A stretch of 64,000 nucleotides of DNA. It comes from CAZJBS01 sp964544475. GTDB lineage: Bacteria > CLD3 > SB21. Made by a program: the position numbers and the translations under genes. The notes under the pieces are model-generated. The model did no database searches. It saw only the letters and a program-made list of their open reading frames with translations, and was not told where the DNA came from. Where the stretch lies: positions 37,054 through 101,053 of the forward strand of contig CAZJBS010000010.1 in assembly GCA_964544475.1 (NCBI GenBank). Direction: 5' to 3'. Shown piece after piece: positions 19,324 through 27,783 of this stretch (positions are counted from its first letter, which is position 1; each line of letters begins with the position of its first letter).

Positions 19324-19357
19324 AAAAAAACCAACCGGGCCACACGAGGTGGCCCGG
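19324..19357 (-). terminator. Intrinsic terminator after the 95-residue protein gene
   Basis: A perfect 9-bp stem (CCGGGCCAC 19335-19343 with GTGGCCCGG 19349-19357) and a 5-base loop are followed on the minus strand by a GGTTTTTTT run (19324-19332). It lies 16 bases beyond the stop of the gene ending at 19373 and separates it from the porU promoter. Confidence 0.85.
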
Positions 19358-19372
19358 CCAGCGCTGCTGAGG

Positions 19373-19660
19373 CTAGTAGGAGGGAAAATAACGCTTGAAA
19401 AGCACATCGGTCAACCCGGTCGCTTCCTTGCTGTCCGGTTTGATGTTTCTCTTTGAGAATTCCGCCTCCAGGTAAGCCAGGACTTCTTTCCATTCTTCCA
19501 TGTTTTCAATGGGCGCCACAAACCGGGAAAAGTCAGCGGCATTGCCGCTAAACAATTTCTTGATCGCTTTGTTGCGCTTGTCCGCCCAATCGGGTTGGGA
19601 ATCAAAAAGGTCCTTGACGGAAATAAGATTACGGCGAATTGCCTCCTGGACTATCGGCAT
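19373..19660 (-). CDS. Unknown small soluble protein
   Basis: 95 residues from the ATG at 19660, which has AGGAGA 6 bases upstream; the open frame runs further up but without support. The protein is helical and charged (MPIVQEAIRRNLISVKDLF ... DVLFKRYFPSY), without a signal peptide or metal motif. I do not recognise the family. It follows a small membrane-protein gene by 16 bases and is closed by a clear terminator, so the two form a short transcript. Confidence 0.75.
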   Translation of the reverse strand: MPIVQEAIRRNLISVKDLFDSQPDWADKRNKAIKKLFSGNAADFSRFVAPIENMEEWKEVLAYLEAEFSKRNIKPDSKEATGLTDVLFKRYFPSY

Positions 19661-19676
19661 ACGGTTCTCCTTTCGG

Positions 19677-19799
19677 CTAACGTTGAGTGACATCCGTTGG
19701 TTTTTTATCTGATTTGTCTGACTTAAGAAACAAATGTATGAAGGTACCCAGCACGGCGATGGCCAACATAAAGACCACGACCTTGGTCGTTGTGTCCAT
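19677..19799 (-). CDS. Small single-pass membrane protein, 40 residues
   Basis: ATG at 19799 with GGAG 8 bases upstream opens a 40-residue protein: a short polar start (MDTTTK), one strong hydrophobic helix (VVVFMLAIAVLGTFIHLFL) and a Lys/Asp-rich tail (KSDKSDKKPTDVTQR). Composition, ribosome site and the 16-base spacing to the next gene support a real small membrane protein. Function is unknown. Confidence 0.65.
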   Translation of the reverse strand: MDTTTKVVVFMLAIAVLGTFIHLFLKSDKSDKKPTDVTQR

Positions 19800-19904
19800 A
19801 AATGAACTCCGTTCAATGATCATTGACGCGTCCAATGAGGACGCCCGGTTACGGCCTTCGAATCCTGGTCCGAAAGGCCAATAAGAAACACGAATGGATG
19901 GGAA

Positions 19905-20267
19905 TCAGGAAACGGGGGGGCCGCGAAAAGAACTCGAACGACCGAGACAGGCGGTATGCGTCGATAGATTGTGGATGAAAAAGCGATGAATTCTGAAAAA
20001 GGCCAGCTGATAGGAGCGTGGCGGCGGAAGCGAAAATTTCAATTTCGGTTGTGACCATTGAGAGGTCACATCATCCTTCGGCCCATTCAAAAGAGCGTGG
20101 GAACTCTCGTGATCCGGGAGGAGGATCTTGTGGGAAGGCAGGGCTGTTCCTCTGGAATCGCCGCGAGCCACGTCGGTCGGAACGGAGGCCCAGAGAAGGC
20201 CGGCATTCAGGAAAAGCAGAACCATCCAGCCGGCATACCACTTCTTGATGTGGGAATACACATTCAT
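19905..20267 (-). CDS. Unknown secreted or single-anchor protein
   Basis: 120 residues from the ATG at 20267 (a TTG three codons earlier is also open). The N-terminus (MNVYSHIKKWYAGWMVLLFLNAGLLWAS) is a signal peptide or anchor. The mature part has two His and a Pro-rich stretch (KFSLPPPRSYQL) and no family I recognise. A run of seven C near the 3' end lies where a neighbouring frame stays open to 19849, so a one-base error or slippage could change the C-terminus. A weak promoter-like pair (TTGCAT, 17 bases, TAAGTT) precedes the gene. Confidence 0.55.
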   Translation of the reverse strand: MNVYSHIKKWYAGWMVLLFLNAGLLWASVPTDVARGDSRGTALPSHKILLPDHESSHALLNGPKDDVTSQWSQPKLKFSLPPPRSYQLAFFRIHRFFIHNLSTHTACLGRSSSFRGPPVS

Positions 20268-20418
20268 CTGGATCAAAACTTAGGTCAGACCGCCCGAAAA
20301 TGCAAGCCTTGATTGGTCGTGGCTGACCCAGGAAACCTGGAATGGATTAAAACTTGCGTCCGTGTGGTTTTTTTTCTACGTTGCCAGAAGTTTCAGAAAA
20401 AGTTGAAAGTTGAAAAGT

Positions 20419-21504
20419 ATGCTGGACGTGGTTCTTGATAAAATACAAAGCGGCGAGCGGCTGACGTTTGAGGACGGGGTGGCCCTTTTCCAGTGCTACG
20501 AATTGCCGACGCTTGGATTTCTGGCCCATACCGCGCGGCAGGCGCGTTGTCCGGAACCGGTCGTGACGTACATCATCGACCGGAATATCAATTACACCAA
20601 CGTGTGCGTGGACCTGTGCAGTTTTTGCGCCTTCTACCGGCCGGTCGGCTCTGCCGAGGGATACGTTCTGCCGTATGAGGTCATCGATCAGAAAATAGAC
20701 GAACTGATCGCTTTGGACGGCATCCAAATATTGATGCAGGGCGGGCTTAATCCAAAACTCAAGATCGAATACTACGAAGACTTGTTCCATCATCTCAAGA
20801 CCAAATTCCCGCAGATATGGCTGCACGTCCTGAGCGCTCCGGAAATCAACTACATCGCCAAAGTCTCAGGGCTGGATCTGGAGACCACGTTGAGCCGTCT
20901 CAAAGCGGCGGGTCTCGACTCGGTGCCGGGCGCCGGCGCGGAAATTCTCGTGGATCGCGTTCGCGAGGAGATTTCCCGCGGCAAATGCGACGCCGAATCC
21001 TGGCTGAATGTCCATCGAACCTGCCACCGTCTGGGCATACCGACGACGGCCACCATGATGTACGGTCATGTCGAGTCCATCGAGGAACGCGTGGAGCATC
21101 TGCTCAAAATCCGCGACGTGCAGGACGAAAGCCTGGCCCGGTACGGGTCGGGATTCACGGCTTTTATTCCGTGGAATTTCCAACCGGACAACGTGCCCCT
21201 CGGACAGAATCCCAATGTTCGACTGACCACCACCGTCGAGTACCTGCAGACGCTGGCCATCTCGCGCCTGATGCTGGATAATATTGTGAATTTCCAGGTG
21301 TCGTGGGTGACCCAGGGTCAGGATGTCGCCCAATTGGGCCTGTATTACGGCGCCAACGATTTTGGGAGCCTGATGATCGAGGAAAATGTGGTGAGTCAGA
21401 ATGGGACGAGTTTCAAGGTCACGGTTCGTGACATCGAAAAGATGATCGCGGACGCCGGATTTGTACCCAAGCGCCGCAACAACACCTACCAGACCCTCAA
21501 CTGA
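20419..21504 (+). CDS. mqnC: Cyclic dehypoxanthinyl futalosine synthase (radical SAM)
   Basis: 361 residues; third enzyme of the futalosine menaquinone pathway. The radical SAM motif CVDLCSFC (C63, C67, C70) is followed by the family segments GIQILMQGGLNPKLKIEYYEDLF, LHVLSAPEI, LDSVPGAGAEILVDRVR and the C-terminal GANDFGSLMIEENVVSQNGT, which distinguish MqnC/MqnE from CofH. The ATG at 20419 is preferred over a TTG three codons upstream. It is the only menaquinone gene here. The stop codons of mqnC and the convergent spoIID-like gene both lie inside the 14-base palindrome CTGAGACGTCTCAG (21501-21514). Confidence 0.92.
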   Translation: MLDVVLDKIQSGERLTFEDGVALFQCYELPTLGFLAHTARQARCPEPVVTYIIDRNINYTNVCVDLCSFCAFYRPVGSAEGYVLPYEVIDQKIDELIALDGIQILMQGGLNPKLKIEYYEDLFHHLKTKFPQIWLHVLSAPEINYIAKVSGLDLETTLSRLKAAGLDSVPGAGAEILVDRVREEISRGKCDAESWLNVHRTCHRLGIPTTATMMYGHVESIEERVEHLLKIRDVQDESLARYGSGFTAFIPWNFQPDNVPLGQNPNVRLTTTVEYLQTLAISRLMLDNIVNFQVSWVTQGQDVAQLGLYYGANDFGSLMIEENVVSQNGTSFKVTVRDIEKMIADAGFVPKRRNNTYQTLN

Positions 21505-21510
21505 GACGTC

Positions 21511-22770
21511 TCAGTACGTCTTGCGAATCGTCGTTCCCCTGTAAAAGAACTGCAGAATCTGACCGTACGTATAGCCTTGTCTGGCCAGCTCCAGCGCGGC
21601 GTACTGGCACATGCCTACACCGTGTCCAAATCCCGCGCCCTGGCACTTCAGGGTCTTGATCGTTCCATCGTCATGCCGTTCGATGGCCACCCGGAATAGG
21701 GCACTGTAGAGGATATTCCTGGGTCCCCTCAGAATGCGCCGGGCCTGTTCCCCGGTGACGGTGTAACTGTCCTTGGTAAAACCGAATTTCACTTCGGTGA
21801 TCCGTTGGGAGGAGTCTCGACCCAGAACGGCGACATTATACAGCCGTTGTGAGGCCAGTTTTGAAAAATCCTCACCGGCCAGCGACGGTCCGAGGACCTT
21901 TGGCAGATTCGTTTTGACCAGTTCCTCGAGGTCCTGGCCGTTCCACGAGACCTCCCAGCGGTAATGCGGCGATTTTTCGCACAGGCATTTCTCGCCGATG
22001 CGGTCGCTGACACGGGTCAAATATCCCACCGCGGTCGAGCTCTTCCACACGTCCACCGGATTGGAAGTGACGCCGCCGCAGGTTGAAAAATACAGGGCAT
22101 TGATGGGTTTGCCGTCAAACTCGGCGATTTCGCCGGCCGTCTCAATGACCGCCTGGTTCGTGGCGTCACTTTCGCTCGAGGCGCCCTGGTACACCTGGTC
22201 GTTCTGGTCGTTGACGAAATCGAAGGCCTTCTTGTATTTGCCTTTATTGCGGACGGCATAGGTGCGGGCGGCGATCGCCTGGGCCTTGGCCGCCTCAATC
22301 TGATCTCCGCTCACCCGGCCGATCTCGTTGCGTACGACGCCCATCAGATAGGATTCCATGTCCAGCGTATTGACCACATGCAGCACACTGTCTTCCACAA
22401 AGGCGGCCAGGTCGCCGCGATACGATTGGCCACCGAGCTCAAACCGGTTTGCCGGTCCGGGTGCGGGGATCATGATGCGCGCCGCCCGCGTCAAAAAAAT
22501 ACCTTGCGCGTCTGACACTTCCACTGTATCATTGGCCCGCCTGAGTTGGAATTTCTGATTGGGCTGGACGGCCAGCATCTCTTTGCCGTTTTCGTCTTTG
22601 ACCGAAATTACCGAAGTGGCGGATACGGTGACAAACAAATCGGCTTTGGCCACCAGAATTCGAACCACCGGAATGGTTTTGGTGTCCGGCAGGGCGCGCG
22701 TCGTCACCCGGGGTGAGCAGGCGAGGATATTTAAGCTTAATAAAAATAGAAGGATTGAACGTTGTTTCAT
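21511..22770 (-). CDS. SpoIID/LytB-domain lipoprotein (amidase-enhancer family)
   Basis: 419 residues. The lipobox (LLFLLSLNILAC) predicts a lipoprotein. The SpoIID domain shows LDMESYLMGVVRNEIG, EAAKAQAIAARTYAV and YFSTCGGVTSNPVDVW, ending in GFGHGVGMCQYAALELARQGYTYGQILQFFYRG. By homology such proteins act on denuded glycan strands or stimulate amidases in the cell wall. In non-sporulating diderms they are common envelope proteins. It is transcribed divergently from a 29-residue membrane peptide gene. Confidence 0.9.
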   Translation of the reverse strand: MKQRSILLFLLSLNILACSPRVTTRALPDTKTIPVVRILVAKADLFVTVSATSVISVKDENGKEMLAVQPNQKFQLRRANDTVEVSDAQGIFLTRAARIMIPAPGPANRFELGGQSYRGDLAAFVEDSVLHVVNTLDMESYLMGVVRNEIGRVSGDQIEAAKAQAIAARTYAVRNKGKYKKAFDFVNDQNDQVYQGASSESDATNQAVIETAGEIAEFDGKPINALYFSTCGGVTSNPVDVWKSSTAVGYLTRVSDRIGEKCLCEKSPHYRWEVSWNGQDLEELVKTNLPKVLGPSLAGEDFSKLASQRLYNVAVLGRDSSQRITEVKFGFTKDSYTVTGEQARRILRGPRNILYSALFRVAIERHDDGTIKTLKCQGAGFGHGVGMCQYAALELARQGYTYGQILQFFYRGTTIRKTY

Positions 22771-22851
22771 TTTTTGACCGTTGGTTTAGCTTGCTTGTAC
22801 AATGATGTTACTTGCGCATCCGAGTCGTCCAAACACTTCTGAGAGAGAGAA

Positions 22852-22941
22852 ATGACCGAAGTACTGTTGATTGTCATGGCCGGAGGACTTTTCCTGGCCT
22901 TTTGCGGCACGCTCCTCGTCCTGCATCGTTACTATAAATAG
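22852..22941 (+). CDS. Putative 29-residue membrane peptide
   Basis: ATG at 22852 is preceded by GAGAGAGA. The peptide (MTEVLLIVMAGGLFLAFCG then TLLVLHRYYK) is one hydrophobic helix with a short basic tail, the shape of small accessory subunits such as CydX or KdpF, though no such complex is encoded next to it. It lies alone in the gap between two minus-strand genes. Real expression is plausible but unproven. Confidence 0.5.
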   Translation: MTEVLLIVMAGGLFLAFCGTLLVLHRYYK

Positions 22942-22955
22942 AAGACTCCGGAAAA

Positions 22956-24326
22956 TCAACCGCCATTTTCTCCTTCCGTTTCCGAACCCAGGCCGTAGTA
23001 TTTCATTTTCTTGTGCAGGTTCGTCCTTTCAATGCCAAGCTCCGCCGCCGAACGCGTCACGTTGCCAAGGTGTTTCTGAAGCGTTTGCGCAATCAGGTTT
23101 CTTTCCATCTCTTCTTTGAGATCTTTCAGGGTCTTTCCTTCCGGCAGGGGACCTGAAGGGATTTCCGTTTTCCGGTTTCGCAGCGGCAGGTCCTCTTCGG
23201 TGATGGCGGCGCCGGGGGCCAGGATCAAAAGGCGCTCGATGAGATTCCGCAGTTCACGGATATTCCCCGGCCAGTCGTAGGCGCTCAAACGCCGAAGCGC
23301 TTCGGGGGTCAGCGTTTTGGCCGCCAGCCCTCCCTCTTCGGCGCACACGCGCAGGAAATACTCGACCAGCATCGGCAGGTCTGTCATGCGCTCCCGCAGC
23401 GGCGGCATCGTCAGGGGCACGACATTGAGCCGGAAATAAAGATCCTCGCGGAAGCGTCCCTGCGCGACCTCCTTCGTGAGATCTTTGTTGGTGGCCGCAA
23501 TGACCCGCACATCGACCTTCATCGTTTTCGAACTGCCCACTTTTTCAAATTCGCCCTCCTGCAGGACGCGAAGCACTTTGGCCTGCACTTTCAGGCTCAT
23601 GTCGCCGATTTCGTCCAGGAATAACGTGCCGCCGTGGGCCAGGGCGAACTTGCCTTCCCGGTCCGCGACGGAGCCCGTGTAAGCGCCCCTGACCGCGCCG
23701 AACAATTCGCTCTCGATCAGGTCCTCCGGAATGGCGGCGCAATTGACTTTGATGAAGGGACGGGCGCGGCGCGGGCTGTGGTCATGGATGGCGCGTGCCA
23801 CCAACTCCTTACCGGTGCCGCTTTCACCCAGAATGAGCACGCGCGCATTGGTCGGGGCCGCGCGGCCGATGAGCTCGCGCACGATTTGCATGGGCCGGCT
23901 GTCGCCGATCATGTTGAACCGGCTGGATATCTCGCTGCGCAGAGCGCGGTTTTCGTCGCGGAGCGAACGGTGCTCGACGGCGTTGCGCACGGTGACCAGG
24001 ATCTTTTCCTTCGTCAGCGGTTTTTCCAGAAAATCGTACGCGCCCAGTTTGACCGCCTCGACGGCGTGTTCGATCGTGCCGTGACCCGACATCAGGATGA
24101 CGGTCGCGGAAGGGCCCGCCGTCAGCATCGCCCTGAGCACGTCGATGCCCGTCTGATCCGGCAGCAGCAAATCCAGAAACACCAGCTCCCAGGACCGTTT
24201 TCCGAACACCTCCAACGCCTCCCGCCCGGATTCGGCGGACATCACGTCATGGCCCTCCGCCGCCAGAATCATTTCGATCGACCGCCGGATGTTCTTTTCG
24301 TCATCGACAATCAGAATGGAAGCCAT
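22956..24326 (-). CDS. NtrC-family sigma-54 response regulator (NtrX-like)
   Basis: 456 residues: receiver domain (ILIVDDEKNIRRSIEMIL, phosphoacceptor Asp in VFLDLLLPD), AAA+ domain with Walker A GESGTGKE and Walker B GGTLFLDEIGDM, and a Fis-type helix-turn-helix (VTRSAAELGIERTNLHKKMKYYGL). The sigma-54 contact loop reads GAYTGS near residue 215 instead of GAFTGA. It follows murJ by one base, last in the ychF-aroB-LON-murJ operon. The partner kinase is not in the window. Confidence 0.93.
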   Translation of the reverse strand: MASILIVDDEKNIRRSIEMILAAEGHDVMSAESGREALEVFGKRSWELVFLDLLLPDQTGIDVLRAMLTAGPSATVILMSGHGTIEHAVEAVKLGAYDFLEKPLTKEKILVTVRNAVEHRSLRDENRALRSEISSRFNMIGDSRPMQIVRELIGRAAPTNARVLILGESGTGKELVARAIHDHSPRRARPFIKVNCAAIPEDLIESELFGAVRGAYTGSVADREGKFALAHGGTLFLDEIGDMSLKVQAKVLRVLQEGEFEKVGSSKTMKVDVRVIAATNKDLTKEVAQGRFREDLYFRLNVVPLTMPPLRERMTDLPMLVEYFLRVCAEEGGLAAKTLTPEALRRLSAYDWPGNIRELRNLIERLLILAPGAAITEEDLPLRNRKTEIPSGPLPEGKTLKDLKEEMERNLIAQTLQKHLGNVTRSAAELGIERTNLHKKMKYYGLGSETEGENGG

Positions 24327-24327
24327 G

Positions 24328-25941
24328 TCAACTCCGTTTGGCGAACCGCCCCATCACGCGATGGAGGACGGCAAAATCCGCGCATTTGAAAATCACCGTA
24401 AGACCCACGTAACAAACCGCTCCGACCGCCATGCCGGAAAATGTACGAATCAAATAGACCATCCGCGGCCCGGCCGAGGCCAACAAATCACTCCGGTCAA
24501 ACATCACATTCAGTCCCCACACCACCAATCCCATCACCGCGGCGCACAGGCTGAGCCTGGCCGATGTCTGCAAAACCTGCGACAGGTCAAACTCCGGCAC
24601 GCGCCGTTTGAGGCCTGCCGTGAAAAGCACAATCTGTATGACAAAGGCCACCAGAATGCCGAGCGAAAACGACGAAGGCCCGAGACGATCGGCCAGCCCA
24701 TAACTGATGCCCAGATTGATCACGGTGCCGGCGAACCGGTACCAAAACGGCGTCCACGTGTCCTTGAGGGCATAATACGCGCGGGCATACAGATACCACA
24801 GGCTTTCGAAGGGGACCGCCAGCGCATAAAACAAAAGAATGGAGGACGTCATCCGGACGTCGCCGGAGGTGAATTCGCCGCCCGACAGGATGAGACCGAT
24901 GATGTCATGGGACAATACCGCCATGCCGACGCCGGCGGGTAAGGTCAGATACAGAATCTGCCGGTAGGAATTCTGTATGTTGTAATTGAAATTCACAAAA
25001 TTTTTCCGGCTGGCGTTTTCCGCGAGATAGGGAAAAATGGCGGTCACGAAGGAAATCCCGAAAAGGCTGACCGGAAAACTCTCGAAATTGAGGGCGTACC
25101 GGAACGCGCTGTACGCGCCGGCTTCCAGCGAAATGGACAGTTTGGAATACACGAGGAACACAAACTGAAGCAGGCCCATGTTGAGAAAATTGGGAATGGC
25201 CAGCAGGTAGATCTGGCGGATGCCGGCGCCCTTCCATTGCCACGACCACGAGTACCGATACGGCGTGCTCATCAGATCGGCGAGGTTCACGATCGCATTG
25301 ACGACGGCCCCGATCAGGGCGCCATACGCGGCCGAATAAATGCCGTATTGATCGTGGAACAGCCAGATGCCCAGTATGATGCAGGGATTGTATGAAACCA
25401 GCGCCAGCGCATACGCGGTGAAGTGTTTGTGCGTCTGCAGCATGCCGCTGAATATCTTGCTCGCCGCAAAGGCGATCTGGGACAACAGAAAAACCCTGGT
25501 GATGAAAACGATCGCTTCTTTCTGGCTGCCGGGGATGCCCGTCCCGAGCCAGACGTCCGTGATCGAGGGCATGAATACCCATACCGCCGCGCACACCACG
25601 ACAAACGCGCCCAACGTCACATTCAGGAAACTGGAAGCCATCCGGTTGGCTTCCTCGCGCGTGTGGTTGGACAGGTATTCCGCCAGAATCGGAATGAACG
25701 ACGAACTGGTGACGCCCATGATCAGGACATTCTGGAGAAGATCGGGAATGGTGTATCCGTAGTTGTAGAAATCCGTTTCGAGGCTGGCCCCGAAGAAGTG
25801 GGCCATGACTTTGTCGCGCACCAGTCCCAGCACGGTGCTGAGCAACGTCGCGCTCGTCACAAAGAGGGCGGCAATGCCGGCCTGGTGGGATTTGAAAAAT
25901 CCCTTCCCTGCCGTCGAACCGGTGTCCGGGGAATCGGTCAT
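24328..25941 (-). CDS. murJ: Lipid II flippase MurJ
   Basis: 537 residues with about 14 transmembrane helices. Family landmarks: TLLSTVLGLVRDKVMAHFFGASLETDFYNYGYTIPDLLQNVLIMGVTSSSFIPILAEYLS at the N-terminus, FPVSLFGISFVTAIFPYLAENA, and the later YARAYYALKDTWTPFWY. It flips the peptidoglycan precursor across the inner membrane. It sits 52 bases after the LON-domain gene and touches the response-regulator gene. Confidence 0.93.
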   Translation of the reverse strand: MTDSPDTGSTAGKGFFKSHQAGIAALFVTSATLLSTVLGLVRDKVMAHFFGASLETDFYNYGYTIPDLLQNVLIMGVTSSSFIPILAEYLSNHTREEANRMASSFLNVTLGAFVVVCAAVWVFMPSITDVWLGTGIPGSQKEAIVFITRVFLLSQIAFAASKIFSGMLQTHKHFTAYALALVSYNPCIILGIWLFHDQYGIYSAAYGALIGAVVNAIVNLADLMSTPYRYSWSWQWKGAGIRQIYLLAIPNFLNMGLLQFVFLVYSKLSISLEAGAYSAFRYALNFESFPVSLFGISFVTAIFPYLAENASRKNFVNFNYNIQNSYRQILYLTLPAGVGMAVLSHDIIGLILSGGEFTSGDVRMTSSILLFYALAVPFESLWYLYARAYYALKDTWTPFWYRFAGTVINLGISYGLADRLGPSSFSLGILVAFVIQIVLFTAGLKRRVPEFDLSQVLQTSARLSLCAAVMGLVVWGLNVMFDRSDLLASAGPRMVYLIRTFSGMAVGAVCYVGLTVIFKCADFAVLHRVMGRFAKRS

Positions 25942-25993
25942 TCAGAAACCGTCCTTGAAGTGGCCGGGCCGTAGCCCGTGTGAAAAAGGCGTG

Positions 25994-26635
25994 TCACAAC
26001 GTTTTGTTGTGGAGGTGGCCATTGCCGCTGATGAGGCTCTCGATGTCACGGCTGGCGCGGGTCCGGTCCATCAGGCGGCGCAGGGCGGCCTCGGATTTTT
26101 TCAGGCGTTCCGCCACGGACGTCATTTCCAGGAAGGCCTGCTTTTCGGCCAGCGTGAATCCCGCCGCGGCCGGAATCAGGAATGACAGATCGCGGTAGGT
26201 CAGTTGCTCGGGCAATTCCGGCATCGCTTCGGTGGACATTTCGCGAAGGATGTCTTTGTAAAGCGTGCTTGTCGCCCGCGACAGCGCTTCGAGTTCCTCG
26301 GAGCCTTCCGTCGGATCGTCGTCAAAGAATTCCACCTCGCCGACCAGGTACGGTTTGTCGGACACGATATTCCGGATGACAAAACGCCGCCGGCCCGCGG
26401 TGATGATGTCGAGGCGCCCGTCTTCGTAGCGATGGACGGTGGAGGTGATCGCCGCGGAGCATCCGATCCGGTAAAAATCCTTGCCGGTGTAATACACGAC
26501 GCCGAAAACCGTATTTTGTTCGAGGCACTCGCCGATCATCTGTTTGTACCGGTCTTCAAAGATATGCAAGGGCAGGGGCATGCCGGGAAACAGCACGACG
26601 CCGAGGGGAAACAACGGAATTTGCGGATGGTTCAT
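25994..26635 (-). CDS. LON substrate-binding-domain protein (stand-alone)
   Basis: 213 residues from the ATG at 26635, which overlaps the aroB stop (ATGA); the frame is open further upstream inside aroB. The sequence starts IPLFPLGVVLFPGMPLPLHIFEDRYKQMI, the typical N-terminal LON domain, and lacks the AAA+ and protease domains of Lon. Such short proteins are widespread and may act as adaptors or in proteolysis control; no activity is established. Confidence 0.88.
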   Translation of the reverse strand: MNHPQIPLFPLGVVLFPGMPLPLHIFEDRYKQMIGECLEQNTVFGVVYYTGKDFYRIGCSAAITSTVHRYEDGRLDIITAGRRRFVIRNIVSDKPYLVGEVEFFDDDPTEGSEELEALSRATSTLYKDILREMSTEAMPELPEQLTYRDLSFLIPAAAGFTLAEKQAFLEMTSVAERLKKSEAALRRLMDRTRASRDIESLISGNGHLHNKTL

Positions 26636-27783
26636 GGCCGGCTTCTTTCGTTCAGGAGGTTCAGGGCCCACGCCAGGCTCTGGCGCAGCGCCCGGCGGTC
26701 GTGCCATTCGAATAGTCCGGCTTTGCCGATGTCACGCAACAGCACCAGCCGGAGCCGGCCGTCGCGCTTTTTTTTGTCATGGTCCATCCGGCGAATAACG
26801 TCTCCGGCGTCGACGCGGCGAAGGAACGACCGGACCGGTTTTTGCGAGACCACCTGCGCCAGCGGCCGCTCTATCGTCATCAGAATGGTTTCCAGATCGT
26901 CCTCGCCGATCAGGCCGGCCTGTAACGACAGATACGACGCCGCGAGCATGCCGATCCAGACGGCTTCCCCGTGGCGGATTGCCGAAAACCCGCCGGCGCT
27001 CTCCAGCGCATGCCCGAACGTGTGCCCGAAATTGAGGATCATCCGCCTGCCGGCGTCTTTTTCATCCTTTGCCACGACACCGGCCTTGAGGCGCACGCTT
27101 TCGCGGATGGCTTTCCGGACGACGGGGCCGCGGCTCATCAGGGCCGCATGATGTTTTCTGAGCCATTGAAAAAAAGACGCATCGACGGCCAGACCGTACT
27201 TGAAGACTTCGGCGAGGCCCGCCAGGTATTCGCGATCGGGCAATGTGTCCAGAAACGCCGTGTCCGTGAGGACCAGCGACGGCTGGTGAAAGACGCCGAT
27301 GATATTTTTGGCCAATGGATGGTTGACGGCGACTTTGCCGCCGACGGAACTGTCCACCATCGCCAGCAGAGTCGTGGGCGCCATGACGAGCGGCACGCCG
27401 CGCATGTAGGTGGCCGCCACAAATCCCGCGAGATCGCCGATGACGCCGCCGCCCAGCGCCACGATAACGCTGTCCCGGTCCGCCCCGGCGGTGATGAGAC
27501 GCGTGTGAAGATCGAACGCGCGGTCATACGTTTTGAAGGCTTCCCCATCGGGCACCATGAGGATGCGCGCGTCCAGGGCGCGAAACACCGGACGCAGCCG
27601 GGGACCATGCCGCCGGAGAATGACCGGATTGGTGATGACAAAAAAACGAAACGCGCGGACGGTGCGACGGATCAGCCGGTCCAGACGCGATACGGCGTCG
27701 AAAACCACCGGGTAGGTGTGACGTCCGGCGCGGACGGTCAGCATGCGGGCCGTCGTGGGCAACGTGGGCGCGGGATCATACAT
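26632..27783 (-). CDS. aroB: 3-dehydroquinate synthase
   Basis: 383 residues; second step of the shikimate pathway, NAD- and metal-dependent. Diagnostic segments: VPDGEAFKTYDRAFDLHTRLI, ALGGGVIGDLAGFVAATYMRGVPLVMAPTTLLAMVDSSVGGKVAVNHPLAKNIIGVFHQP, and ILNFGHTFGHALESAGG with metal-binding His. The first 8 bases overlap the 3' end of ychF. Confidence 0.95.
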   Translation of the reverse strand: MYDPAPTLPTTARMLTVRAGRHTYPVVFDAVSRLDRLIRRTVRAFRFFVITNPVILRRHGPRLRPVFRALDARILMVPDGEAFKTYDRAFDLHTRLITAGADRDSVIVALGGGVIGDLAGFVAATYMRGVPLVMAPTTLLAMVDSSVGGKVAVNHPLAKNIIGVFHQPSLVLTDTAFLDTLPDREYLAGLAEVFKYGLAVDASFFQWLRKHHAALMSRGPVVRKAIRESVRLKAGVVAKDEKDAGRRMILNFGHTFGHALESAGGFSAIRHGEAVWIGMLAASYLSLQAGLIGEDDLETILMTIERPLAQVVSQKPVRSFLRRVDAGDVIRRMDHDKKKRDGRLRLVLLRDIGKAGLFEWHDRRALRQSLAWALNLLNERSRP

